Source: Sphingomonas sp. ERG5 (lineage in GTDB: Bacteria; Pseudomonadota; Alphaproteobacteria; Sphingomonadales; Sphingomonadaceae). From it: a stretch of 64,000 nt of DNA. The stretch lies in assembly GCF_000803065.1 (NCBI RefSeq), contig NZ_JSXI01000045.1, positions 123,825 to 187,824 of the forward strand, in the 5' to 3' direction. How positions within the stretch are numbered: the first letter of the stretch is position 1; each line of letters opens with the position of its first letter. Shown in pieces: positions 18,455 to 26,326 of the stretch. The position numbers and the translations under genes are program-made. Under the pieces are notes generated by a model. It made no database searches, was not told where the DNA came from, and saw only the letters and a list, made by a program, of their open reading frames with translations.

Positions 18455-18661
18455 ATGGATGAGAAAATGACGACCAACCGGCGCGAGGCGCTGGGATTTG
18501 CGTCATTCGCGGTGGCGGCGATGACGATCGGTGCGCCGGTCGCGGCCGCCTCGGGCGGCACGCCGGCGCGGTCTTCCGCCCGCCCTACGGCCGAGGAACT
18601 GGAGCGCGCCAAGCGGCTCTATGGCGGCGAATTCGGCGGCGGCAACGGGGGAGGGCGCTGA
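18455..18661 (+). CDS. Small exported protein with Tat-like signal
   Basis: 68 residues from ATG 18455, which follows GGAGAGG at good spacing. The N-terminus reads MDEKMTTNRREALGFASFAVAAM, an Arg-Arg signal followed by a hydrophobic stretch. The mature part is short, with EELERAKRLYGGEF and a Gly-rich end. No domain is recognised. It is the first gene of an operon: its stop is one base from the next ATG. It might be a small gating or anchoring subunit of an exported enzyme, as with the small Tat subunits of periplasmic dehydrogenases, but no large dehydrogenase subunit is adjacent. Function unknown. Confidence 0.7.
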   Translation: MDEKMTTNRREALGFASFAVAAMTIGAPVAAASGGTPARSSARPTAEELERAKRLYGGEFGGGNGGGR

Positions 18662-18662
18662 C

Positions 18663-19019
18663 ATGGCGATCTATGAAGTCGAAAGCTGGTTCCCGCTCCA
18701 GGGCAAGGAAGCCGAGCATGACGCGGCGATGAAGGATTTCCTGCAATGGGTGAATGCGCATCGCAGCCTGTTCAAGGAATGGAAGAGCCTGCGCTATTTC
18801 ATCCGCGAGATTGCGGGCTCCAGCAGCGGCCGGCATTTCATCGTCTGGGAATATGACGATCTCGCCAGTTTCGAGGCGTACAAGAAACGCCGTCGCGATT
18901 ATCCCGGCCCCTTTGCCGAATATAAGCTCCACGACCCCTATCATCTGGGCGTGATGGACCATCGCAATATGGAACTCGAAATCTGGTACGAGGATCATCG
19001 TGCGCTTTGGCTGACCTGA
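18663..19019 (+). CDS. Dimeric alpha/beta-barrel (ABM/NIPSNAP-like) protein
   Basis: 118 residues, ATG 18663 after GGGGGAGGG. The pattern MAIYEVESWFPLQGKEAEHDAAMKDF, then RYFIREIAG, HFIVWEYDDLASFEAYKKRR and MELEIWYED fits a single ferredoxin-like alpha+beta barrel domain of the kind found in NIPSNAP, EthD and antibiotic-biosynthesis monooxygenases. Such proteins dimerise and may act on or carry aromatic or lipophilic compounds without cofactors. It is translated with the preceding Tat-signal protein and the CDGSH-cupin gene that follows, so these three presumably serve one process. Substrate unknown. Confidence 0.75.
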   Translation: MAIYEVESWFPLQGKEAEHDAAMKDFLQWVNAHRSLFKEWKSLRYFIREIAGSSSGRHFIVWEYDDLASFEAYKKRRRDYPGPFAEYKLHDPYHLGVMDHRNMELEIWYEDHRALWLT

Positions 19020-19093
19020 TCCGGCTTGACTGACCTTGTCGCCCGTCGCCCCTGTGCGGCGGGCGGCCACATCGCGATATGGGGAGATGACGA

Positions 19094-20146
19094 ATGGCTG
19101 ACGCCGTGGTGGCAAGCCGCAAGCCCTTCTACAAGGAACTACAGGCCGGGCGCAGCTATCTCTGGTGCGCCTGCGGCCGATCGAAGCGGCAACCCTTTTG
19201 CGACGGTCGTTCGCATGAGGGGACCGGGATCGAGCCGGTCAAATACACCGCCGCCGTCGACCGCGAGGAAGTGTTGTTCTGCGGCTGCAAGCAGACCGCG
19301 ACACCGCCCTTTTGCGACGGCGCGCACAGTAATCTTCCCGGCGGCTATGCCGATGAACCGGACAGTGTCGAGGACCTGCCCTGGGCGGAGAGCGACGCGG
19401 CGGGCGTCCGCGTGCTTGACGGGCATTGCTATGTCATCCGTGCCGATGCGACGCGTCCGGCTGATGCGCCCGATTGGTGGTGCCGCACGATCGTCTCGAC
19501 TGACATGGGCGCGCAGCATCAGGCGCAATTCTATGCCGAACTGACCCGCAGCCACTCGCCCGTCCTGGCTTCCACGGCCGGTGACGTGGTGCTGTGGGTG
19601 GTCGGCGGCGCGGGCGCGGTGGAGATTTCGGGGCGGGGCTTTGCCATCGCCGGCGATACCGGCGTCTATGTCCGCGCGGGCGAAGCGTTCCGCTTCACTC
19701 AATCGGGCGACGCGGCGCTTGCCGTGCACATCCATGCCTGCCCCGCGACTCAGGCGCTCGACACGCTCGATGCGATGCCGGACAATTTCGACACCGTCTG
19801 GCCCGACCGGCTCGTCAGTGTCGATGAGAGCCAGCGGCACGCCATGGGGCCGCGCTATTTCCAGCTTCTGGTCGACAAGCGGGTGGGATCGACCACCGCG
19901 ACTCAATTCATCGGCCATATCCCGCAATCACGGGCGGAAATGCACCGGCATCTGTATGAGGAGGCGCTGGTCATCCTGTCGGGCGACGGCGTGATCTGGA
20001 ACGATGGCGCGCGGGCGCGCGTGGCGGCGGGGGACGTGATCTTCTTTCCGCGCAAGCACCGCCATTCGCTGCAATGCACCGCGACCGACGGCATGAATGT
20101 GGTCGGGCTCATTCACCCCGGCGACAATCCCGGCATCAATTATTGA
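19094..20146 (+). CDS. Double CDGSH iron-sulfur / double cupin fusion protein
   Basis: 350 residues, ATG 19094 after GGGGAGATGACGA. Two CDGSH-type [2Fe-2S] motifs open the protein: Cys25, Cys27, Cys36 with CDGRSH, and Cys63, Cys65, Cys74 with CDGAH78. The first has one extra residue between CDG and His compared with canonical CDGSH; the second is canonical. The rest is two cupin folds, about 110-225 and 245-345; the second has HRHLYEEALVILSGDGVIW and DVIFFPRKHRHSLQ, carrying likely metal-binding His and Glu, while the first is less conserved. It may be an oxygenase-like enzyme with its own electron-transfer or redox-sensing module. Last gene of the operon; a strong terminator follows. Confidence 0.85.
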   Translation: MADAVVASRKPFYKELQAGRSYLWCACGRSKRQPFCDGRSHEGTGIEPVKYTAAVDREEVLFCGCKQTATPPFCDGAHSNLPGGYADEPDSVEDLPWAESDAAGVRVLDGHCYVIRADATRPADAPDWWCRTIVSTDMGAQHQAQFYAELTRSHSPVLASTAGDVVLWVVGGAGAVEISGRGFAIAGDTGVYVRAGEAFRFTQSGDAALAVHIHACPATQALDTLDAMPDNFDTVWPDRLVSVDESQRHAMGPRYFQLLVDKRVGSTTATQFIGHIPQSRAEMHRHLYEEALVILSGDGVIWNDGARARVAAGDVIFFPRKHRHSLQCTATDGMNVVGLIHPGDNPGINY

Positions 20147-20177
20147 ATCCGGCCACCGAACAGCGGGCGGATGGAAA

Positions 20178-20212
20178 GGGGAGGCGGCCGGGCGGTCGCC
20201 TCCCCCTTTTTT
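20178..20212 (+). terminator. Rho-independent terminator
   Basis: GGGGAGGCG (20178-20186) pairs with CGCCTCCCC (20197-20205), followed by C and six T. It ends the 18455-20146 operon, and the facing class V gene stops three bases beyond it. Confidence 0.9.
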
Positions 20213-20214
20213 GC

Positions 20215-21384
20215 TTATGCGGCGGCAAGCGTCGCGGTGTCGCGGCACAGCCCGCTCGCGACCAGCGCCGCAACGAAGCGGTCGACCTCGGCTTCGATAT
20301 TATAGGCATGGAAGCCGGCGCGGATATTGCCGTCGCGGCACGACACGACCATGTCGCGTTCGGCCAGATAGTCCACCAGCGCCATCTCGTCGCGCGCGGG
20401 GATGGCGATCATCGGCCCGCGCAACGCATCCTGGTCGGGCGTGGCGACCGCAATGCCCGCCTCGCGCAGCCGGTCGAGCGCATAGCGTGTGAGGCCGCGG
20501 ACCCGTGCTTCGATCGCATCGACACCCGTCGCCAGGATCAGGTCGAGCCCGGCGCGCGCGGTGTACAGGCTGGGGACGGGCGGCGTCCCGGCCTGAAAGC
20601 GCCGCGCATCGGGGCTGGGATCGTTGGCGAAGATATCCATCGCATTGATATCGGCCTGGGCAAACCAGCCCGACGTTCCCGGCAGGAGCGTGGTGGTCAG
20701 CGCCTCGCGCGCCCACAGGAAACCGCTCCCCGCCGACCCCAGCAGATATTTGAGCATGCCGCCGACGCAGAAATCGACCCCCAGCGACTGCACGTCGATC
20801 CGCTCGGTGCCGATCGACTGATAGCAATCGAGGATCACCAGCGCGCCACGCTCATGCGCGATCCGGGCGATGTCCCGGATCGCCTCGGCGGGCAGCTTCG
20901 CGCCATGCCGGTAACAGACGTGCGACAGGGTGACGATCGCGGTGTGCTCGTCGATCGCCGCATCGAAATGCGCGACCGGGATGGTGCGGTCGGCCGCCTC
21001 GGCGACATGAACCACCTGCGCGCCGCGCTTCTCCTGCGCGTGCCAGATCTGCGCGCTGGTCGGGAATTCGTAATTGCTCACCACTGCCTTTGGCCGCGCG
21101 CCGAAATCGATGCAGCTCGCCACGGCGTTGATCCCCGCCGATGCCGATGCCGTCACGGCCACGTCGCGCGAGGATGCGCCAAGCAATCGCGCCACGCGAT
21201 CGCGCACCTCGCCTTCCAGCCCGACCCATCCGCCCCAATCGGCCCCATGTTCGGTGCGATTGTCGAGATAATGAGTCATCCCCGCACGCACGCTGTTGGC
21301 CAGCAATCCGTAAGAGCCGCTGTTCAGATAGAGCTTTGTTTCAACCGTCGGAAACTGCGCGCGGAAATCGGCAAAGGCGGCCAT
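20215..21384 (-). CDS. Class V PLP-dependent enzyme (kynureninase/epimerase/desulfurase-like)
   Basis: 389 residues, ATG 21384 with GGAGAATCC before it. Fold-type I class V features: LYLNSGSYGLL near the N-terminus, substrate-domain helix ASASAGINAVASC, LDCYQSIGTERIDV with the PLP-contacting Asp, and FCVGGMLKYLLGSAGSGFLW, where the Lys forms the Schiff base. The family includes kynureninase, isopenicillin-N epimerase-like enzymes and cysteine desulfurases. The sequence does not show the typical kynureninase start (DxNSLG). With an amino-acid transporter next door, an amino-acid substrate is likely. An AT-rich palindrome at 21410-21427 sits before the gene. Confidence 0.85.
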   Translation of the reverse strand: MAAFADFRAQFPTVETKLYLNSGSYGLLANSVRAGMTHYLDNRTEHGADWGGWVGLEGEVRDRVARLLGASSRDVAVTASASAGINAVASCIDFGARPKAVVSNYEFPTSAQIWHAQEKRGAQVVHVAEAADRTIPVAHFDAAIDEHTAIVTLSHVCYRHGAKLPAEAIRDIARIAHERGALVILDCYQSIGTERIDVQSLGVDFCVGGMLKYLLGSAGSGFLWAREALTTTLLPGTSGWFAQADINAMDIFANDPSPDARRFQAGTPPVPSLYTARAGLDLILATGVDAIEARVRGLTRYALDRLREAGIAVATPDQDALRGPMIAIPARDEMALVDYLAERDMVVSCRDGNIRAGFHAYNIEAEVDRFVAALVASGLCRDTATLAAA

Positions 21385-21409
21385 GGCGGATTCTCCATAA
21401 TTTATATTC

Positions 21410-21427
21410 TTTTTTATATGTAAAAAA
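21410..21427. promoter_or_regulatory. AT-rich palindrome upstream of the class V enzyme gene
   Basis: TTTTTTATATGTAAAAAA, nearly self-complementary, shares TTTTnATATGnAAA with the perfect palindrome at 18373-18388. It lies 25 bases upstream of the start codon, so it could be an operator for the same regulator. Confidence 0.45.
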
Positions 21428-21450
21428 ATGCATCATCAATCCAGCAAATT

Positions 21451-22821
21451 CTACAGGAGCAAATGCACGCCCAGTCCCAGGATCGCGATCGGCGCGACAA
21501 AGCGAATGACGAAACGCCACGCGCCGAGCATCGTCGGGCGCAACCCCGTCTCGCGCGCACCGATCAGGCCACGGCAGCTCCATCCGACAAAGATCGCCAG
21601 GAGCAGCGCATTGGCGGGCAGCAGCAGGTTGGCGATGGAGAAGTCGAGCAGGTCGAACGCCGTCTTGCCGGTCACGCCGGCAAATGCGAGCGGGTGGAAA
21701 TCGGACAGGGTGCTGAACGACAGCAGCGACGGCAGTCCGACCAGCCAGATCGCGAAGCCGGCCATCGCCGCCAGCGGCGCCCGGCCCATGCCGGTCTTTT
21801 CGCGCAACCATGCCACAACCGGTTCGAGCATCCCGACCGCTGTCGTGAACGCACCGAGCGCGATCAGCCCGAAGAACAGGATCGCGATGATCCGCCCACC
21901 CGCCATCTTGCCGAACACGATCGGCAGGGTGACGAAGATCAGATTGGGACCCTCGGCGGGCTTGAGGCCATATGCGAGAACGGCGGGAAAGATCGCGAAG
22001 CCCGTCAACAGCGCGACAATGATCACACCGCCCGCCAGCGCCATCGACGATCGCGGCAGCGACGCTTCAGCCGGAAGATAGGCGCTATAGGTGATCAGCA
22101 CCCCGACGCCGACCGCGGTCGAGAACAACGCCTGGCCCAAAGCGGTCAGCACGCCCTCCGCCCCCAATGCGGCGAAATCGGGTTGCAGCAGGAACTGGGC
22201 ACTTGGCCCCAGGCCGACCGTCAGCGCGTTGTAAATCACCAGCCCGATCAGGATCACGAACAGCGCGATCATCTTGATCCGCGACACCGTTTCGATCCCG
22301 CGCCGCACGCCCAGCCCGACCACGATCGCCGTCGCCATGATGAAGGTCAGCTGGAGCAACCCGCCACGGACGGGCGAAGCGGCGAGCGCGCCGAACATTG
22401 TGCGCGATTGCTCGGCATCGAACCCGGCGAACCCACGCGCGATCGACGCGATGCTATAGTCGATCGCCCAGCCCGCGACGATGCTGTAATAGCTCAGCCC
22501 GAAAAAGGGGATCAGCAGACTCAGCGTTCCGATCGTGCGCCAGCCCCGCCACGCACCCGCGGCGGCGATCGCACTGTCCACGCTCGTCATCGCGCTGCCA
22601 TGCCCGCGCTTGCCGATCGCCATTTCGGCGATCATCAACGGCACGCAGATCGCCACCACGAACAGAATGTACAGAATGACAAATGCGCCACCCCCGTTCG
22701 CACCGGCGACATAGGGAAAGCGCCACAGCGTGCCGAGCCCGATCGCCGCCGCGCCGATCGAATAGAGAAAGGCCAGCCGCGATGACCATTGCTCCCCCTG
22801 AACCTCATTTTGTCGCATCAC
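21451..22821 (-). CDS. Sodium-dependent (NSS/SNF) amino-acid transporter
   Basis: 456 residues with eleven to twelve membrane segments. The N-terminal signature SIGAAAIGLGTLWRFPYVAGANGGGAF is diagnostic of neurotransmitter:sodium symporters (LeuT, TnaT, MhsT). These import amino acids, often tryptophan or other hydrophobic ones, with Na+. It is on the same strand as the class V enzyme, 66 bases upstream of it, and divergent from a MarR gene. The PLP, indolepyruvate-oxidoreductase and aminobenzoyl-CoA-type genes nearby make an aromatic amino acid a reasonable guess. Substrate not proven. Confidence 0.92.
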   Translation of the reverse strand: MMRQNEVQGEQWSSRLAFLYSIGAAAIGLGTLWRFPYVAGANGGGAFVILYILFVVAICVPLMIAEMAIGKRGHGSAMTSVDSAIAAAGAWRGWRTIGTLSLLIPFFGLSYYSIVAGWAIDYSIASIARGFAGFDAEQSRTMFGALAASPVRGGLLQLTFIMATAIVVGLGVRRGIETVSRIKMIALFVILIGLVIYNALTVGLGPSAQFLLQPDFAALGAEGVLTALGQALFSTAVGVGVLITYSAYLPAEASLPRSSMALAGGVIIVALLTGFAIFPAVLAYGLKPAEGPNLIFVTLPIVFGKMAGGRIIAILFFGLIALGAFTTAVGMLEPVVAWLREKTGMGRAPLAAMAGFAIWLVGLPSLLSFSTLSDFHPLAFAGVTGKTAFDLLDFSIANLLLPANALLLAIFVGWSCRGLIGARETGLRPTMLGAWRFVIRFVAPIAILGLGVHLLL

Positions 22822-22911
22822 CCCTCCAATGTGTATCCATTGCTATATGATTATTGATGTAACCCGAAGGTCGGTGATTGACCAGCGCCGCGTAGCGGAT
22901 AAGTTGCGCCG

Positions 22912-23406
22912 GTGAGCCAGCGAAAGAAAAATGAAGCCATGCCGCGATCAAAGGATTGCGACCCCAGTCTCGGCAATAATTGGCTTGAGGGCTATGTCCC
23001 GTATCAGCTTTATCGCTTGACCAACCGGCTCGATCGCCGGCTGCAGACCAGGCTGCGCAAATTGGGAATCAAGCCGTCGCCATGGCGCGTCATGACCGTC
23101 CTGCGCTCGCACGGTACGCTGGCAATTGGCGGTATCGCCGAACATTCATTGATGGAACAGCCGACGGTCAGCCGCGTCATCGTGCAACTGGAAGCAGACG
23201 GACTGATCGAGCGCGAGATATCGGCCGAGGATTCGCGCATCACGCTCGTCACGCTCACGCCCGAGGGCGTCGAGAAGATCGATACGATCGTGGCGATCGC
23301 GCACCGTCATCAGGAAGAAGCGCTGTCCGAATTGTCCAGTGACGAAATCGCGCAATTCCGCGCCATCGTCGCAAGGATCGAGCAGAATATCGACTTCAAC
23401 CAGTGA
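22912..23406 (+). CDS. MarR-family transcriptional regulator (first)
   Basis: 164 residues from GTG 22912; ATG 22939 in the same frame is an alternative. Winged helix: ALAIGGIAEHSLMEQPTVSRVIVQLEADGLIEREISAEDSRITLVTLTPEG, flanked by dimerisation helices. MarR proteins are usually repressors released by aromatic ligands. Divergent from the NSS transporter, and its stop overlaps the start of a VOC gene (GTGA). A palindrome type found at 18373 and 21410 is a candidate target. Confidence 0.9.
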   Translation: MSQRKKNEAMPRSKDCDPSLGNNWLEGYVPYQLYRLTNRLDRRLQTRLRKLGIKPSPWRVMTVLRSHGTLAIGGIAEHSLMEQPTVSRVIVQLEADGLIEREISAEDSRITLVTLTPEGVEKIDTIVAIAHRHQEEALSELSSDEIAQFRAIVARIEQNIDFNQ

Positions 23407-23822
23407 CCGGCGCCGCGCGACCGCCGATGCCCGCCGCGCCGCCGGCGATCGACGGGTCGATCCTGTTCTTCTACTATGACGATCTCGATGCCGCGGCGTG
23501 CTGGTATCATGAGGTGCTCGGTCTGGATATTCTGATGCGTGAGGAGTGGCTTGTGCTGCTGCAGCTGCGTCCGGGCTGTACCGTGGGGCTCGTCGATGCG
23601 ACCGGCGGCAATCATCTGCCGCCGCGCGGTGGCAATCAGGGCGCGATGCTGTCGATCGAAACCAATCAGCTCGAGGCGTGGCTGGAGCGATTCAAGGTCG
23701 CGGGGCACTGTCCGCCGGATACGTCGCTCATATCGGGATGCAGAGGGCGAACCCTGGAATTCCGCGTGCGCGACCCCGGCGGCTATATGGTCGAATTCTT
23801 TCACTGGCTGGACCGGCCCTGA
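23403..23822 (+). CDS. Cytoplasmic VOC (glyoxalase-fold) protein
   Basis: 139 residues from a GTG that overlaps the MarR stop, so the two are co-translated. One VOC domain: GSILFFYYDDLDAAACWYHEVLGLDIL, VGLVDATGGNH, LEFRVRDPGGYMVEFFHW. It resembles the exported VOC protein at 17873 (shared FxYYxDL, VGLVxATGG and DPxGY) but has no signal peptide. The likely role is metal-dependent conversion or binding of a small aromatic or amino-acid-derived compound; not determined. Confidence 0.8.
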   Translation: MTGAARPPMPAAPPAIDGSILFFYYDDLDAAACWYHEVLGLDILMREEWLVLLQLRPGCTVGLVDATGGNHLPPRGGNQGAMLSIETNQLEAWLERFKVAGHCPPDTSLISGCRGRTLEFRVRDPGGYMVEFFHWLDRP

Positions 23823-23945
23823 GCGACTGACGCCGTTTGCGGCAATGCCGCGGCATAAATTCAGCAGCCCGACCCTCGATACCCGCATCCATCGGGGTGT
23901 TCGAATCGGCCACCGCTTTGTCCCGGCAAGAACGCGATGCGAATT

Positions 23946-23959
23946 AACTTGCATTTGCA
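23946..23959. promoter_or_regulatory. Operator-like half of AACTTGCATTTGCAAGTT upstream of M61 gene
   Basis: AACTTGCATTTGCA is identical over 14 bases to the left part of the perfect palindrome at 30823-30840 and lies 46 bases before the peptidase start. The regulator at 30899 may bind both. Confidence 0.5.
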
Positions 23960-24004
23960 TATATTTTTGCATTGATTGTTCCCCATAAAGCCAGGGGAGC
24001 GACC

Positions 24005-25909
24005 ATGCGATTTCGATACCAACTGATTGCGGTTCTGGCAGCAGGTATGGCGCTGCCCGCCGTGGCGCAGGTCACGCCCGCCGCTTCTTCTTCCGGGACG
24101 CACGGCGCGCTGCAGGGCATGATGCGGTTGTTGATCGACGCAACCGACGTCAATCGCGCGATTTTCACCGGCAGGCTGATCCTGCCGGTGGCGCAGGCCG
24201 GGCCGATGCAGTTGCTGTTTCCGCGCTGGGTGCCCGGGCATCATGCGCCATCGGGCCCAATATCGCGGATCGCGGGGATTCATGTCAGCTCGGCTGGTCG
24301 TGACATCGCCTGGACGCGAGATCCGGTGCAGATGCATATGCTGCACCTGACTGTGCCCGAGGGGGCCACCTCGATCGAGGTCGATTTCCAGTATCTCTCG
24401 CCGACCGATCCGAAGATGGGGCGTGTCGAAGTGACGACCGACATGATCGATCTGCAATGGACCTCTCTGGCGCCCTATCCACAAGGTTATGCGTCGCGCG
24501 ACATGACCGTCGAGGCGACGGTCAAACTGCCCGCGGGATGGGGATATGCGACCGCGCTCGACGCTGCCTCGACGCGCGACGGCACGGTGGTGTTCAAGCC
24601 GGTCGATTATGAGACGCTGGTCGATTCGCCGATCGTCGCGGGCCGCTATCACCGTCGCGAGATTCTCGACGCAGGGGCACCGGCGCCGGTCATGCTCGAT
24701 CTGTTCGCCGATTCTCCCGAATTGCTCGCCGTGCAGCCCGAGCAGATCGCCGCGCATCGCCGGCTGGTCGAACAGGCTTACAAGCTGTTCCGCTCACGCC
24801 ATTTCGACCGCTATACATTCCTCACCGGACTGACGACGCAGATCGGCAGCCTGGGTGCCGAGCATCACCAGTCGAGCGAGAATTTTACCGCCGCCGGCTA
24901 TTTCACCGACTGGGCGGGCAATGCGCCGGCGCGCGAGCTGCTGCCGCACGAATTCGTCCATAGCTGGAACGGCAAGTTTCGCCGCGGCGCCGATTTGCTG
25001 ACGCCAACGCTCGACGCTCCGATGCGCAACAGCCTGTTGTGGGTCTATGAAGGGATGACGCGCTATTATGGCGCGGTCCTCGCCGCACGTGCCGGGCTTA
25101 ATACATCGGAAGAGGCGCGCAGCAATTTCGCCGTATCGGCTGCGCTGATGGACAATCGCGCCGGACGCCAATGGCGACCCTTGCTCGATACCACCAACCA
25201 TTCGATTTATGCCGAAGGCGCTCAGCCCTGGCCTAACTGGCAGCGCGGATCGGACTATTATCTGGAGGGCCAGCTGCTCTGGCTCGATGTCGATACGCGG
25301 ATGCGCGAACTGTCAGGCGGCAGAAAATCGCTCGACGATTTCGCGCGCCCATTCTTCGGCGTCGACAACGGATCGCACCGCCCGGTTCCTTATGTCTTCG
25401 ACGACGTGATCGCCGGGCTCAATGCCCAGGTGCCTTACGACTGGGGCAGCTTCCTTCACGAGCATGTCGAGAAGGTGACGCCCCGAGCGCCCCTGGATGG
25501 GCTGGCGCGCGGTGGCTACCGGCTCGTTTATACCGACACGCCGACCGACTTTTTCCGCGCGCTCGAAAAGCAGCGCGGCGTGATGGACCTGAGCTATTCG
25601 ATCGGACTGGTTATCGATACCGATGGCACAATCGGCGATGTGCTGTGGGATAGTCCCGCCTTTGCCGCTGAATTGACGATCGGGGCGCATATCCTGGCCG
25701 TCAATGGTCAGGCATTCGAGGCGGACAAGCTTCGGCAGGCAATCGGTGCGTGCACGGGCAGCTCGCGACCAATGACGCTGACGGTTCGCCGCGGGCCGAT
25801 GGTGCGCGACGCGACCGTCACCTGTGCGATGGGGTTGCGCTATCCGCGCCTCGAGCGTGATCCGACGGTCCCCGCGCGGCTGGATGCGATCCTGGCGCCG
25901 CTCAAATAG
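24005..25909 (+). CDS. Exported M61-family (glycyl aminopeptidase-like) peptidase with PDZ domain
   Basis: 634 residues from ATG 24005 (GGGGAG upstream), with a Sec signal peptide MRFRYQLIAVLAAGMALPAVAQ. The M61 N-terminal domain is followed by the zinc motif ELLPHEFVHSWNGKFRR (HExxH) with YEGMTRYYGAVLAAR supplying the third ligand region. A C-terminal PDZ-like part has SIGLVIDTDGTIGDVLWDSPAFAAELTIGAHILAVNG. It probably acts in the periplasm on glycine- or alanine-rich peptides. The 3' end overlaps the end of the facing thioesterase gene by 8 bases. The upstream site suggests co-regulation with the cyclase-ior operon. Confidence 0.9.
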   Translation: MRFRYQLIAVLAAGMALPAVAQVTPAASSSGTHGALQGMMRLLIDATDVNRAIFTGRLILPVAQAGPMQLLFPRWVPGHHAPSGPISRIAGIHVSSAGRDIAWTRDPVQMHMLHLTVPEGATSIEVDFQYLSPTDPKMGRVEVTTDMIDLQWTSLAPYPQGYASRDMTVEATVKLPAGWGYATALDAASTRDGTVVFKPVDYETLVDSPIVAGRYHRREILDAGAPAPVMLDLFADSPELLAVQPEQIAAHRRLVEQAYKLFRSRHFDRYTFLTGLTTQIGSLGAEHHQSSENFTAAGYFTDWAGNAPARELLPHEFVHSWNGKFRRGADLLTPTLDAPMRNSLLWVYEGMTRYYGAVLAARAGLNTSEEARSNFAVSAALMDNRAGRQWRPLLDTTNHSIYAEGAQPWPNWQRGSDYYLEGQLLWLDVDTRMRELSGGRKSLDDFARPFFGVDNGSHRPVPYVFDDVIAGLNAQVPYDWGSFLHEHVEKVTPRAPLDGLARGGYRLVYTDTPTDFFRALEKQRGVMDLSYSIGLVIDTDGTIGDVLWDSPAFAAELTIGAHILAVNGQAFEADKLRQAIGACTGSSRPMTLTVRRGPMVRDATVTCAMGLRYPRLERDPTVPARLDAILAPLK

Positions 25910-26318
25910 CGGGGGCCGATAGCGTGTCGCGCAACCGCGCGGCGAGATCGCTGGGCCAGGCTTCGCTGGCGCCGCTCGCCAGGTCGATCCGGACGAGCGT
26001 GACCGATCCCGTCAGCCGCTGCGTACCCGCGCAGCGGACCTCGACGCCGAGCGTCAGCGCGCTACGCCCCAGCCGCACGAGAGCGAGGTCGAAATCCAGC
26101 AACTCGCCCAGCCGCGACGGCGCGGTGAAATCGATCGCGACATTGGCGGTGGGAACGCCCTTGCCCTGCCGAAGATGGAGTTCGGCGAAATCCTCGCCAC
26201 AGGCGGCAAACAGATCCTCGACGATCGCGTTCACCATCTCGAAATAGCGCGGATAGAAGACGATCCCCGCCGCATCGACATGCGCAAAACGAACCAGAGT
26301 CTGACGACTGAAGCCCAT
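25902..26318 (-). CDS. Acyl-CoA thioesterase, YbgC/4HBT type
   Basis: 138 residues from ATG 26318. Hot-dog fold: VRFAHVDAAGIVFYPRYFEMVNAIVEDLF, with the Asp of the 4-hydroxybenzoyl-CoA thioesterase/YbgC group, then TANVAIDFTAPSRLGELLDFDL. It would hydrolyse acyl- or aryl-CoA. It is the last gene of the cyclase-iorA-iorB operon, 8 bases after iorB, so an arylacetyl-CoA made by the oxidoreductase is a natural candidate substrate (inference). Convergent and overlapping by 8 bases with the M61 peptidase gene. Confidence 0.88.
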   Translation of the reverse strand: MGFSRQTLVRFAHVDAAGIVFYPRYFEMVNAIVEDLFAACGEDFAELHLRQGKGVPTANVAIDFTAPSRLGELLDFDLALVRLGRSALTLGVEVRCAGTQRLTGSVTLVRIDLASGASEAWPSDLAARLRDTLSAPAI

Positions 26319-26326
26319 TGCCGGCG

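Noticed and set aside
20215..21384. Firm kynureninase assignment for the class V enzyme
   Set aside because: The PLP site is clear, but the N-terminal DxNSLG-type segment of kynureninase is absent and class V enzymes vary widely in reaction.
21463..22785. 440-residue plus-strand frame opposite the NSS transporter
   Set aside because: Gln/Arg/Asp-rich antisense reading; the transporter on the minus strand is unmistakable.
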